From Glycomyces terrestris (GTDB lineage: Bacteria > Actinomycetota > Actinomycetes > Mycobacteriales > Micromonosporaceae), in contig NZ_RSEB01000001.1 in assembly GCF_003933745.1 (NCBI RefSeq), positions 1,106,649-1,170,648 on the forward strand: a stretch of 64,000 nt of DNA, given 5' to 3'. The notes below the pieces were generated by a model. That model was not told the DNA's origin and made no database searches. It was given only the letters and a program-made list of their open reading frames with translations. Of the stretch, positions 53,084-60,798 are shown piece by piece (the first letter of the stretch is position 1; the number at the start of each line of letters is the position of its first letter). The position numbers and the translations under genes were made by a program.

Positions 53084-53353
53084 GGTTTCTCCTATTGAGT
53101 GTTCGAGATGGATCCGCACGTGGATATGGAGGTTGACGTGATCCGAGTTACACCCTATGGCAGGCCAGGGGGCGATGCCAGACACCGTGACCACACCCGT
53201 TCCTGTTTGTGATGGCTCCGTGACCTTCCTGATCCGGTATTGCAATCGCTTTGCGGGGAAGGGAAGCTCGCGTTTCGGAACTCCCCCGCGCGGGGGAGGC
53301 GGTTCGCCCGCGCGCGGGAGGAACGGGAGCGCGGGGACGGCGAGGCTGAAGGC

Positions 53354-54460
53354 ATGACAACGGAACCCACCACCCAGCCCCGCCGCCGCACCGGCCGCGC
53401 CGCCGCCCTCGCCGCGTTCCTCTGGTCGCTCCTGGCGCTCCCGATCGGCCTCTGGCAGCTCCTCGACCCCGCCGGCGGGCCCTTCAGCCACGAGCTCTAC
53501 GACCCCACCTTCCGCCTCCCCGACGCCGTCCCCGCCTGGGCCGGCCCGGCCGCGCTCATCGCCGCCGGCGTCCTCGGCCTCCTCGCGGCCCGCGCCAGGC
53601 CCGGGATGTGGCCGCTCACCGCCGGGTACGCGGCCGTGTTCGGCCTGGTGCTCACCACCACCTCGCCCATCGCCTTCGCCGGCTACATCTGCGCCTTCTT
53701 CGTCCCGGTGCTCATCGCCGCGGCCCCGGTCCTGCTCGCCCGCGGCGCGATCGGCCGCCTCGTCGCCGCGGCCGCGGTCGCCGCGCTCCTGGTCGTCCTC
53801 GGCGTCACCGGCGTCGTCGACTACGCCGCCGTCGGCGCCTTCCTGAAGATGTTCGGCGGCCGCTTCGCCGAGATCAGCCTCTACATGCTCGTGCAGACCT
53901 GGATCATCGCCGGCGGCGCGATCTGGACCGCGCTGACGCTCGCCCTGGTCCTGAACGGCCGCGAGGGCCGGCCCGCCCCCGCGTGGCTCGCCCCGGACCG
54001 CGCCGCCAGGTGGGGCCGCACCGCCAGCTGGATCGCGTTCGCCTGCGCGCTCCCCTACGGGCTCACCCGCCTGACGTGGCTGACCCCGTGGGCCTGGATC
54101 GGCGGCCCCATCGACTCCTCGCTCATCGACCCCGCCACCCGCGTGTGGGGCCTGTGCCTGGGCTTCGCGGCCCTCGGCGGCGGCGTCCTGTGCCTGGGCA
54201 TGACGTACTCGTGGGGCACGCGCTGGCCGTTCTGGATGCCGGCGGTCAAGGGCCGCCCCGTCCCGCCGAAGGTCGCGATCGTGCCGGCGTCGATCGTGGC
54301 CGCGCTGTTCACGTTCGTGTCGGTGCCGTTCGTGACCATGGCGATCCGCCACGACGGGCTCGAACTGGTGTGGGCGTTCCCGTTCTACGTCTGGGGCCCG
54401 GCCCTGGGCGCGGCGACGCTCGCCTACGCGATCCGCCGCGGGGTCGTGACCGCCCGCTGA
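53354..54460 (+). CDS. Multi-pass membrane protein, unknown
   Basis: A 368-aa protein with roughly 9-10 TM helices and short loops; a soluble N-terminus of about 15 residues. The sequence includes several Trp/Pro-rich turns (WLTPWAWIGGPI, GTRWPFWMPAVKG) that recur in a family of uncharacterised actinobacterial membrane proteins, but I cannot name it. Monocistronic with hairpin at its end; divergent from livK over 270 nt with no gene in between. Confidence 0.65.
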   Translation: MTTEPTTQPRRRTGRAAALAAFLWSLLALPIGLWQLLDPAGGPFSHELYDPTFRLPDAVPAWAGPAALIAAGVLGLLAARARPGMWPLTAGYAAVFGLVLTTTSPIAFAGYICAFFVPVLIAAAPVLLARGAIGRLVAAAAVAALLVVLGVTGVVDYAAVGAFLKMFGGRFAEISLYMLVQTWIIAGGAIWTALTLALVLNGREGRPAPAWLAPDRAARWGRTASWIAFACALPYGLTRLTWLTPWAWIGGPIDSSLIDPATRVWGLCLGFAALGGGVLCLGMTYSWGTRWPFWMPAVKGRPVPPKVAIVPASIVAALFTFVSVPFVTMAIRHDGLELVWAFPFYVWGPALGAATLAYAIRRGVVTAR

Positions 54461-54474
54461 ACCGCGCCCGCGCA

Positions 54475-54505
54475 CGGGCCCCGGGACGCCGCGTCCCGGG
54501 GCCCG
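54475..54505. terminator. Hairpin terminator
   Basis: A perfect 14-bp stem with a CCG loop followed by CTTTA, just after the membrane protein gene. Confidence 0.65.
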
Positions 54506-54612
54506 CTTTAGCGTGGGGCATCGGGGTTGACCCGGCGGCGCCCGCTGCCATACTGTTGCTCCCGCAACAGATTCCACTGATTCCTGCAAATTCTTTCAAA
54601 GGAAGCAACCAC

Positions 54613-55542
54613 ATGCTCGACATCCTGGTCGTCGGCGGCGTCGGCGTCGACACGATCGTGCGGGTCCCGGAGATCGCGATCGGCGAGGGCGACTCCCTCG
54701 CCGTGGAGCCGATCCGCGACTACGTGGCGCACACCGGGAACGGGGTCGCCCTCGGCTGCCTCCACCTCGGCCTGTCCACGCGGTTCATCGACTACATCGG
54801 CGACGACGAGCAGGGCGCGCTGGTGCGGCGCCACTACGAGGAGCACGGCCTCGACTTCCGGTACCTGGTCTCGGCGAACGGGACCTCCAGGTCGGTGAAC
54901 CTGGTCGACGCCGGCGGCCGCCGCTACTCCTTCTACGACTACCGGCACGCCCCCGAGCTGCGCATGCCCGCGTCGTTCTTCGGACCCCATGTGGCCGAGG
55001 CGAAGCACGTGCACGTGTCGATCCCGAACCACACCCGCGACGTGCTCGCCGCGATCCCCGAGGGCGTCACGGTCTCGACCGACCTGCACGGCTGGGACGG
55101 CGAGGCCGAGCACCAGAAGGACTTCGCGCGCCGCGCCGACCTGGTGACCCTCTCGGCCGCGCGCCTGGGCGGGGAGCCGGAGAAGGCGATGCGCTGGATC
55201 GTCGACAACGGCCGCGCCGCGGTGGTCGTCGCGACCGACGGCGAGGACGGCGGCTACGTCCTCGAGCGCGGCGGCGCGGTCGAGCGGTACCGCGCGATCG
55301 ACCCGGTCGCCGAGCTCGGCGGCGTCTCGCCCGAGTGGGCCTCCTGGGCGCCGGTCGACTCGAACGGCGCGGGCGACGCGTTCACCTCGGGCCTGCTGTG
55401 GGCCCGCGGGCAGGGTCACGACTTCGCGACCGCCCTGGACGCGGGCCGGATCGCGGGCGCCTACGCGTGCCGCACCGAGGGCACGAGCACGTCGCTGATC
55501 TCCGAGGAGCTCATGACCGCGAGCCTCGCGGCGCTGCGGTGA
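54613..55542 (+). CDS. PfkB-family carbohydrate kinase
   Basis: A 309-aa ribokinase-fold kinase. N-terminal VVGGVGVDTIVRVP and the PfkB signature near the C-terminus with the anion-hole/catalytic GAGD (DSNGAGDAFTSGLLWA, catalytic Asp in GAGD). The Ser-Asn before GAGD is unusual (commonly D-T-x-GAGD). The substrate could be a sugar, fructosamine or nucleoside. A pyrimidine-rich AGGAAGCAACC Shine-Dalgarno precedes ATG. Confidence 0.88.
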   Translation: MLDILVVGGVGVDTIVRVPEIAIGEGDSLAVEPIRDYVAHTGNGVALGCLHLGLSTRFIDYIGDDEQGALVRRHYEEHGLDFRYLVSANGTSRSVNLVDAGGRRYSFYDYRHAPELRMPASFFGPHVAEAKHVHVSIPNHTRDVLAAIPEGVTVSTDLHGWDGEAEHQKDFARRADLVTLSAARLGGEPEKAMRWIVDNGRAAVVVATDGEDGGYVLERGGAVERYRAIDPVAELGGVSPEWASWAPVDSNGAGDAFTSGLLWARGQGHDFATALDAGRIAGAYACRTEGTSTSLISEELMTASLAALR

Positions 55543-55553
55543 GCTGGTGAGCG

Positions 55554-55593
55554 GCGGGCGGCCGCCGGCCCGCGCGGGCCGGCGGCCGCCCGC
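55554..55593. terminator. 40-bp perfect palindrome, bidirectional terminator
   Basis: Two 20-nt arms form a perfect inverted repeat with no spacer between the kinase stop and the stop of a convergent membrane-protein gene (55595). All 40 bases are G or C. Confidence 0.7.
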
Positions 55594-55594
55594 G

Positions 55595-56764
55595 CTACTG
55601 CTGCTCGGGCCCGCGGTTGGCGGTCATGGCCTTGGCGCGGGCGATGACGTCGTCGAACGGGGAGGGCTCGGCCGGGGTCGGGCGGACCGCGTCGCGGTGC
55701 TCGGGCTGGACCACGAGCATGAACAGGCAGCCGACGGCGGCGGCCACGACGGGCGCGCCGAGTCCGATCTCGGCGGCGGGCCACTCCCCGGCGTGCACGC
55801 CGGTCGCGATCAGGAACGCCGCCCACACCGGGACCGACCAGGCGCCCGCGAGGACGACGAGGTCGCGGCGGCGGCGCAGCTCGGGCCGGACGAGCCAGAC
55901 CAGGACGTCGAGCCAGGCGCCCGCGAGGAGGAGGATCCACACGTACGCGCCGTTCTCGAAGCCGGAGAAGGCCCCGGCCATGATGGCCGGGTAGGCGAAC
56001 ACGACGGTGAAGAACCCGAGCGGCAGCCGGAAGCGGCCGGTCGCGAAGACCGCCAGCGCGAGCACCATGACGGTGGTGAACACGATCCCGGCGACGGGCC
56101 CGCTGTCGAAGCCGAGGCGGCCGGAGAGGCCGGCGCCGGTCGCGGCGGGGGTGCCGGTGAACGGCACCAGGTAGTTCAGGAACAGGACGAGGGTGGCGGC
56201 GAGGAAGCCGAGGGAGAGCGCGGGCGCGGCGAGGCGGGCCTCGACGGGGATCGGCTCGGGTTCGACGGCGAGGGTCTCGCGCCGCCAGGCCGAGAGCCAG
56301 GGCGCGAGGGTGATGAGGACGCCGGCGGCGGCGAGGCCGAGGTGCGACGGGCTGAAGAAGATGTCGAGGTTCGTCTCGATGCCGAGCAGCTCGTGCCAGA
56401 TCATGTCGGCCACGCCGGAGGCGAGGAAGAGCGGCACGCCGACGATCGCGGGCCCGTAGCCGTGGGGGACGGCGGCCATGCCGGTGCGGCCCTCGGTGCG
56501 GTGGGCGCGCACGAGCATCCAGGCGATCCAGGCGGCGGTGGCGGCGAAGCCGGTGTAGAAGGCCAGGTGCCACCACGTGAAGAAGGACTCGGCCCAGCCG
56601 CGGGCGTGGGCGTTGACGTCGAGGACGAGCCCGCCGATGAACCACGCCGAGAACGCGGCGGTGGTGAGGTCCTGCCACCAGGAGGCGAAGACGCGGGGCT
56701 GCCGGGAGTCGGCCAAGAGGTGCATCTTGTACTCCAGCAATCGGTCAAGGGGGGTGATGGCCAT
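55595..56764 (-). CDS. Multi-pass membrane protein, unknown
   Basis: A 389-aa protein with about 10 TM helices, acidic/polar C-terminal tail (about 355-389) in the cytoplasm. It has many conserved-looking Trp/Gly residues (for example WHLAFYTGFAATAAWIAW) but no family I can name. ATG 56764 is followed by MAITPLDR; a GTG 6 codons upstream is an alternative. The next gene on the same strand, a secreted glutaminyl cyclase, ends 53 nt upstream, so the two may be co-transcribed. Confidence 0.6.
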   Translation of the reverse strand: MAITPLDRLLEYKMHLLADSRQPRVFASWWQDLTTAAFSAWFIGGLVLDVNAHARGWAESFFTWWHLAFYTGFAATAAWIAWMLVRAHRTEGRTGMAAVPHGYGPAIVGVPLFLASGVADMIWHELLGIETNLDIFFSPSHLGLAAAGVLITLAPWLSAWRRETLAVEPEPIPVEARLAAPALSLGFLAATLVLFLNYLVPFTGTPAATGAGLSGRLGFDSGPVAGIVFTTVMVLALAVFATGRFRLPLGFFTVVFAYPAIMAGAFSGFENGAYVWILLLAGAWLDVLVWLVRPELRRRRDLVVLAGAWSVPVWAAFLIATGVHAGEWPAAEIGLGAPVVAAAVGCLFMLVVQPEHRDAVRPTPAEPSPFDDVIARAKAMTANRGPEQQ

Positions 56765-56817
56765 GAGGTCATCATGGCCCACCGCGACCAGCGGCGCAAT
56801 CGGCCGCGGGCCGGTGG

Positions 56818-57660
56818 TCAGACGAAGCGCACCAGGAAGAGCTTCGGCCAGTGCTTGCCGGTGACGTAGAAGGCGCCGTCCTCCGCGGCGGCGATGCCGT
56901 TGAGGACGTCGGCGCCCGCGGACTCCTCCGGGGAGAGGAGGCCGGCGGCGTCGACGACGGCGCCGACCTCGCCGGTGGCGGGGTCGATGCGGACGATCTG
57001 GTCGGTCTGCCAGAGGTTGGCCCAGACCTGGCCGTCGACGCACTCGAGCTCGTTGATGGAGAACACGGGCTCGCCTTCGAGGGTGACCTCGACGGTGCCG
57101 GTCGCGGCGAAGGTGTCCGGGTCGCGGAAGGTCAGTGTGGACGATCCGTCGCTCATGACGAGCCGGTCGCCGTCGGCGCAGATGCCCCAGCCCTCGCCCT
57201 CGTACTCGGCGGTCGCGACGACGTCGAGGGTGGCGGGGTCGCGCTGGTAGGCGCGGTGCTCCTGCCAGGTGATCTGCCAGACCGCGTCTCCGGTGAGGGT
57301 GAGCCCTTCGGCGAAGTCCTCGGCGGGGAGGTCCTGGGAGGCGAGCACCTCGCCGGTGGCGGGGTCGGTGGCGCGCACGTCGGACTCGCCGTAGAGGCCG
57401 GCGCTCTCGTACAGGACGGTGCCGTGCTCGGGGTGCTCGCCGAGTTCGAGGCCCTGCGTGAACGCGCCGGGGTCGTGGTCGTAGGACTCGATGACCTCGA
57501 CGGTGAGCTCCTCGACGGTGCTCTCCTCGACGGCGGCGTCCTCGGGGACGGTGACGCTCTCGTCGGCGGCCGCGTCGCCGCTGGAGCAGGCGGCGAGGGC
57601 GAGGAGTCCCGCGGCCGTGAACGCGAGGCCGTGCCGGGCCGCCCGCTTCTCATCGAACAT
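56818..57660 (-). CDS. Glutaminyl-peptide cyclotransferase lipoprotein
   Basis: A 280-aa plant-type glutaminyl cyclase, converting N-terminal Gln of peptides to pyroglutamate. It has a lipoprotein signal (LAAC, C25), a Glu-rich linker, then the beta-propeller with DPGAFTQGLEL, ESAGLYGES, EGEGWGICADGDRL, EPVFSINELE and VLNGIAA motifs typical of the family. It acts outside the membrane. Followed downstream by a multi-pass membrane protein on the same strand. Confidence 0.9.
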   Translation of the reverse strand: MFDEKRAARHGLAFTAAGLLALAACSSGDAAADESVTVPEDAAVEESTVEELTVEVIESYDHDPGAFTQGLELGEHPEHGTVLYESAGLYGESDVRATDPATGEVLASQDLPAEDFAEGLTLTGDAVWQITWQEHRAYQRDPATLDVVATAEYEGEGWGICADGDRLVMSDGSSTLTFRDPDTFAATGTVEVTLEGEPVFSINELECVDGQVWANLWQTDQIVRIDPATGEVGAVVDAAGLLSPEESAGADVLNGIAAAEDGAFYVTGKHWPKLFLVRFV

Positions 57661-57712
57661 TGAACTCGTCTCCAGGTGGTTCAGGGGTGATGCCTCGTAC
57701 CGTATCGGTCAT

Positions 57713-57749
57713 GGCAAACGAGGACAAGAGGTGAATCGAAGCGTTTGCC
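57713..57749. promoter_or_regulatory. Inverted repeat upstream of glutaminyl cyclase
   Basis: GGCAAACG (57713-57720) and CGTTTGCC (57742-57749) are a perfect 8-bp inverted repeat with 21 nt between. It lies between the RlmA-like gene end and the glutaminyl cyclase start; it may be an operator or a weak terminator. Confidence 0.35.
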
Positions 57750-57805
57750 GCGCATCGGGGGAGACGGGGCCTGTTGCGCTCGGGGGGGCGGCCCGCGGAC
57801 CGCGT

Positions 57806-58696
57806 TCAGCCCTTCGGGCGCCAGCGGGCGACGGTCGCCGAGACGGTCACGTCGACGCGCTCGGGCAGGGCGGCCACGGCCGCGTCCAGCTCGGCCGCGC
57901 CGTGGTGGCGGGCGCTCGGCCCCATCCCCACGAGCCGGCGGACCGCCTCGCGTCCCAAGCCGATCGAATAGGAGATCTCGTCGGCCCGCTCGGCCTCGAA
58001 CGCCGAGCCGAGCTGGTCGGCGGTCCGCTGCGGTTTGGCGGGGTCGACGCTCAGCAAGTCCAGGGCGTCGACGAGTTCGCGCAGGTGGTCCCGCCGGGGG
58101 GTCAGGACCACCAGGACGCCCTCCGGGTGGAGGACGCGCGCGATCTCGTCGGCGTTCCGGGGGGCGAAGACGTTCAGCACCGCGGCGGCGGCGCCGTCGC
58201 GCACCGGGAGCCGGTTCCACGCGTCGGCGAGCACCGCGGCGAGTCGCGCCTGAGTTCCGGCGGCTCGCCGCGGTTCCCCGTCTCCGGGGAGGAGGTCCGC
58301 GGGGACGGTGCGCTTGGCGCAGCGCCGCAGGGCGTACTTCGAGGTGTCGAGGCCGACGCCTTCGCGCGCGGGGTCCAGGGCGAGGGCCGCGGCGAGGTAG
58401 TGGCCGGTGCCGCAGCCGGGCTCGACGACGACGCCGGGGGCGTCGGCGGCCGAGGCCGCGGCGACCGCCCGGAGGAGCGGGTCGTAGGCGCCGGAGGAGA
58501 GGAAGTCCTCGCGGGCGGCGACCTGGTCGGCGGTGTCGCCGGTGGTCGCGTTCGAGCCGGGCGCGAGCAGCGGCGCGTAGCCCTGCTTGGCGAGGTCGAA
58601 GGAGTGCCCGCCGGGGCAGGAGAGGCGCCGGTCGGCCTGGTCGAGGCCCTGGCCGCAGTTGGGGCAGGCGAGCGCGGCGAGCGCGGGCAGCGTCAC
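57806..58696 (-). CDS. 23S rRNA (guanine-N1)-methyltransferase, RlmA/TlrB type
   Basis: A 296-aa SAM-dependent methyltransferase with an N-terminal zinc finger (C11-x2-C14...C27-x3-H31) followed by a Rossmann domain with VVEPGCGTGHYL. RlmA-I methylates G745 and the actinomycete homolog TlrB (RlmA-II) methylates G748 in helix 35, the latter contributing to tylosin resistance. Which G is modified here is not visible. GTG start overlaps the stop of the TetR gene by 4 nt, so TetR and RlmA are coupled. Confidence 0.9.
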   Translation of the reverse strand: MTLPALAALACPNCGQGLDQADRRLSCPGGHSFDLAKQGYAPLLAPGSNATTGDTADQVAAREDFLSSGAYDPLLRAVAAASAADAPGVVVEPGCGTGHYLAAALALDPAREGVGLDTSKYALRRCAKRTVPADLLPGDGEPRRAAGTQARLAAVLADAWNRLPVRDGAAAAVLNVFAPRNADEIARVLHPEGVLVVLTPRRDHLRELVDALDLLSVDPAKPQRTADQLGSAFEAERADEISYSIGLGREAVRRLVGMGPSARHHGAAELDAAVAALPERVDVTVSATVARWRPKG

Positions 58697-59298
58697 GCGG
58701 CGGCCTCGGGGTCGACGAGGCGGAGGAAGGCGCGGAAGGACGCGGGCATGTCGATGCTTTCGGGATCGTGGAGCCACTGGTACTGGAGCCCGTCCATGAT
58801 CGCGACGACCAGCGGCGCGGCCTCCTCCGGGGTGAGGCCGGAAGGGAGCCGGTCACCCCACCTGCCGCGCAGGGTGGCGGCCATCTGGCGGCGCACGCGC
58901 GCGTACCGCTCCCGGAAGTAGGGCTCGGCGGGGTGGTCCTCGGTGACGGACTCGCCGAGGAGGGCCGAGAAGGTGCGGATGATCGCGGGCCGGTGCGCGT
59001 TCGCCTCGACCACGCCCACGGTCTGCTCGATCGACATCGGCTCGCCGTCGGCGACCCGGTCGCCGCGGTCCCACTGGTCGCGCATGGTGAGCACCGCGAT
59101 CAGCAGGTCCTCTTTGGACGGGAAGTAGTGCAGGAGCCCCTGCTGCGTCAGGCCCACCTTCTCGGCGACGGCGGCCAGGCTCGCCCCGCGGTAGCCGCGC
59201 TCGGCGATGACCTCCATGGCCGCCCGGACGATCTCCTCGCGGCGGGCCTGCCCGCGGGCGCCGTGGCGGACGCCGTTCGGCCTCGGCGGGTTCGTCAT
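58693..59298 (-). CDS. TetR-family transcriptional regulator
   Basis: A 201-aa regulator (from ATG 59298) with N-terminal HTH (GYRGASLAAVAEKVGLTQQGLLHYFPSKEDL) and a variable C-terminal ligand domain. An upstream TTG at 59331 would add 11 residues. It is divergent from an MFS-GH3 operon across a perfect inverted repeat and is coupled to the RlmA gene, so it probably represses both itself and the MFS/GH3 genes. The ligand could be a glycoside or its product. Confidence 0.92.
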   Translation of the reverse strand: MTNPPRPNGVRHGARGQARREEIVRAAMEVIAERGYRGASLAAVAEKVGLTQQGLLHYFPSKEDLLIAVLTMRDQWDRGDRVADGEPMSIEQTVGVVEANAHRPAIIRTFSALLGESVTEDHPAEPYFRERYARVRRQMAATLRGRWGDRLPSGLTPEEAAPLVVAIMDGLQYQWLHDPESIDMPASFRAFLRLVDPEAAA

Positions 59299-59360
59299 GG
59301 CTGGCCCCGATTCTGTCTCGCTGGTCCTCAAGCATAGATAATCACTATTCGGTAACAGCC

Positions 59361-59380
59361 ACTACCGTGTACTCGGTAGT
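59361..59380. promoter_or_regulatory. TetR operator-like perfect inverted repeat
   Basis: ACTACCG-N6-CGGTAGT, a perfect 7-bp inverted repeat with a 6-bp spacer in the divergent TetR/MFS promoter region. A partial half-site (ATTCGGTAA) precedes it at 59347. Confidence 0.65.
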
Positions 59381-59434
59381 TGTGGCAGACTCAAAGGCCA
59401 CTCCCTCCCCTCGATCCGCAGAGGAGCCCGAGCG

Positions 59435-60709
59435 ATGGCGCTCGACGCGAACCAGGCCCCGCCGCCCGCACCGCCCCCGCCCCTGGCCCCGGCCCCCGTC
59501 CCGGCCCCGCCGAACGGCTTCGTGCTCCGCGCCGCCCTCTCCAACTGGGGCCTGTGGACCGCGCTCCTCACCCCCGGCGTCCTCACCCTCGCGATCCGCG
59601 TCCCCGAGATCGCCGGCGACGACTACGAGGCCGCGTACTCGGCCGTCATCTCCACCGGCATCGTCGTCGGGATGCTCGGCAACCCGCTGTGGGGGCGCCT
59701 GTCCGACCGCACCCGGACCCGGTTCGGGCGCCGCCGCCCCTGGATCGCCGGCGGCGCGCTCGCCGGGGTCGCCGGGACCGTCGCCGTCGCGTACGCCCCG
59801 ACCCTGTGGCTGCTCGTGCCCGCATGGGTCCTCGTCCAGGCCGGGTTCAACGCGGCCCTCGCCGCGACCATGGCGATCATCCCCGAGCGCATCCCCGCCG
59901 CCGACCAGGGCCGCGCCTCCGGCGCGTTCGGCGCGGCCGTCACCGGCGGGTTCCTCACCGGCTCGGCCATCGCCGCCCTCACGCAGGACGCCACCGTCAT
60001 GTTCCTGCTCCCGTGCGCGCTCGTCGCCGTCCTCACCGGCGCGTTCGTGCTCGGCCTCCGCGACCCGGCCGTCCATGAACCGCCGAAGCCGTTCTCGCTC
60101 AAGGAGTTCGCGAGCACCTTCGCCTTCGACCCGCGCCGCCACCCCCAGTTCGCGTGGGTGTGGCTGACGAAGTTCTGCTTCATCTTCGGGGTCGCCGCGC
60201 CCTCGACGTACATGGTGTACTTCGTCGCCGCCCGCCTCGACCTCACCGCCGCCGACGCCGCGGCCCTCGTCGGCCTCGTGTTCGTCGTGAACTTCTCGGT
60301 CCAGACCGCCGTCACCCTCGGCACCGGCTGGCTCTCCGACCGCCTCGGCCGCCGCCGTCCCTTCGCCGCCGCCGCGGCGATCCTCGCCGCGGCCGGCCTG
60401 CTGCTCATGGCGTTCGCCGACGGCCTCCCGCAGATCCTCGCCGGGCAGGCGTTCCTCACCCTCGCCGGCGGCCTGTTCGCCGCCATGGACGGCGTCCTCG
60501 TCTTCCAGACGCTCCCCGACCCCGACGCCCCCGCCAAGGACCTCGGCGTCGCCAACCTCGCCAACGGCCTGCCGGGCGCGATCCTGCCGCCCGTCGCCAC
60601 CGCCCTGCTCGCGCTGGGCGACACCGAGTACACGCTGCTGTTCGTCCTGTGCGCCGCGGCCGCCCTCGCGGCGCTGCCCGCGCTCGCGCGCGTGACGAGC
60701 GTGCGGTGA
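59435..60709 (+). CDS. MFS transporter, GPH/sugar type
   Basis: A 424-aa, 12-TM protein. After a Pro-rich N-terminus, the loop 2-3 motif reads GRLSDRTRTRFGRRRPWI, typical of the glycoside-pentoside-hexuronide (GPH)/sucrose transporter group. Together with the GH3 beta-glucosidase that follows after 89 nt it probably imports a beta-glucoside by cation symport. Repressed in all likelihood by the divergent TetR. Starts ATG after a TTG-rich promoter region. Confidence 0.85.
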   Translation: MALDANQAPPPAPPPPLAPAPVPAPPNGFVLRAALSNWGLWTALLTPGVLTLAIRVPEIAGDDYEAAYSAVISTGIVVGMLGNPLWGRLSDRTRTRFGRRRPWIAGGALAGVAGTVAVAYAPTLWLLVPAWVLVQAGFNAALAATMAIIPERIPAADQGRASGAFGAAVTGGFLTGSAIAALTQDATVMFLLPCALVAVLTGAFVLGLRDPAVHEPPKPFSLKEFASTFAFDPRRHPQFAWVWLTKFCFIFGVAAPSTYMVYFVAARLDLTAADAAALVGLVFVVNFSVQTAVTLGTGWLSDRLGRRRPFAAAAAILAAAGLLLMAFADGLPQILAGQAFLTLAGGLFAAMDGVLVFQTLPDPDAPAKDLGVANLANGLPGAILPPVATALLALGDTEYTLLFVLCAAAALAALPALARVTSVR

Positions 60710-60798
60710 CCCGCCCCGCGCCGCCGGCACGAGCCGGGTCCGGCGGCGCGGCCACAGACGCCCCTGCGAAGGAACCGAGAGAAAGGAAGGGCACGGCC

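Noticed and set aside
55554..55593. 40-bp GC palindrome as a replication or recombination site
   Set aside because: Its position between two convergent stop codons is explained fully by a bidirectional terminator.
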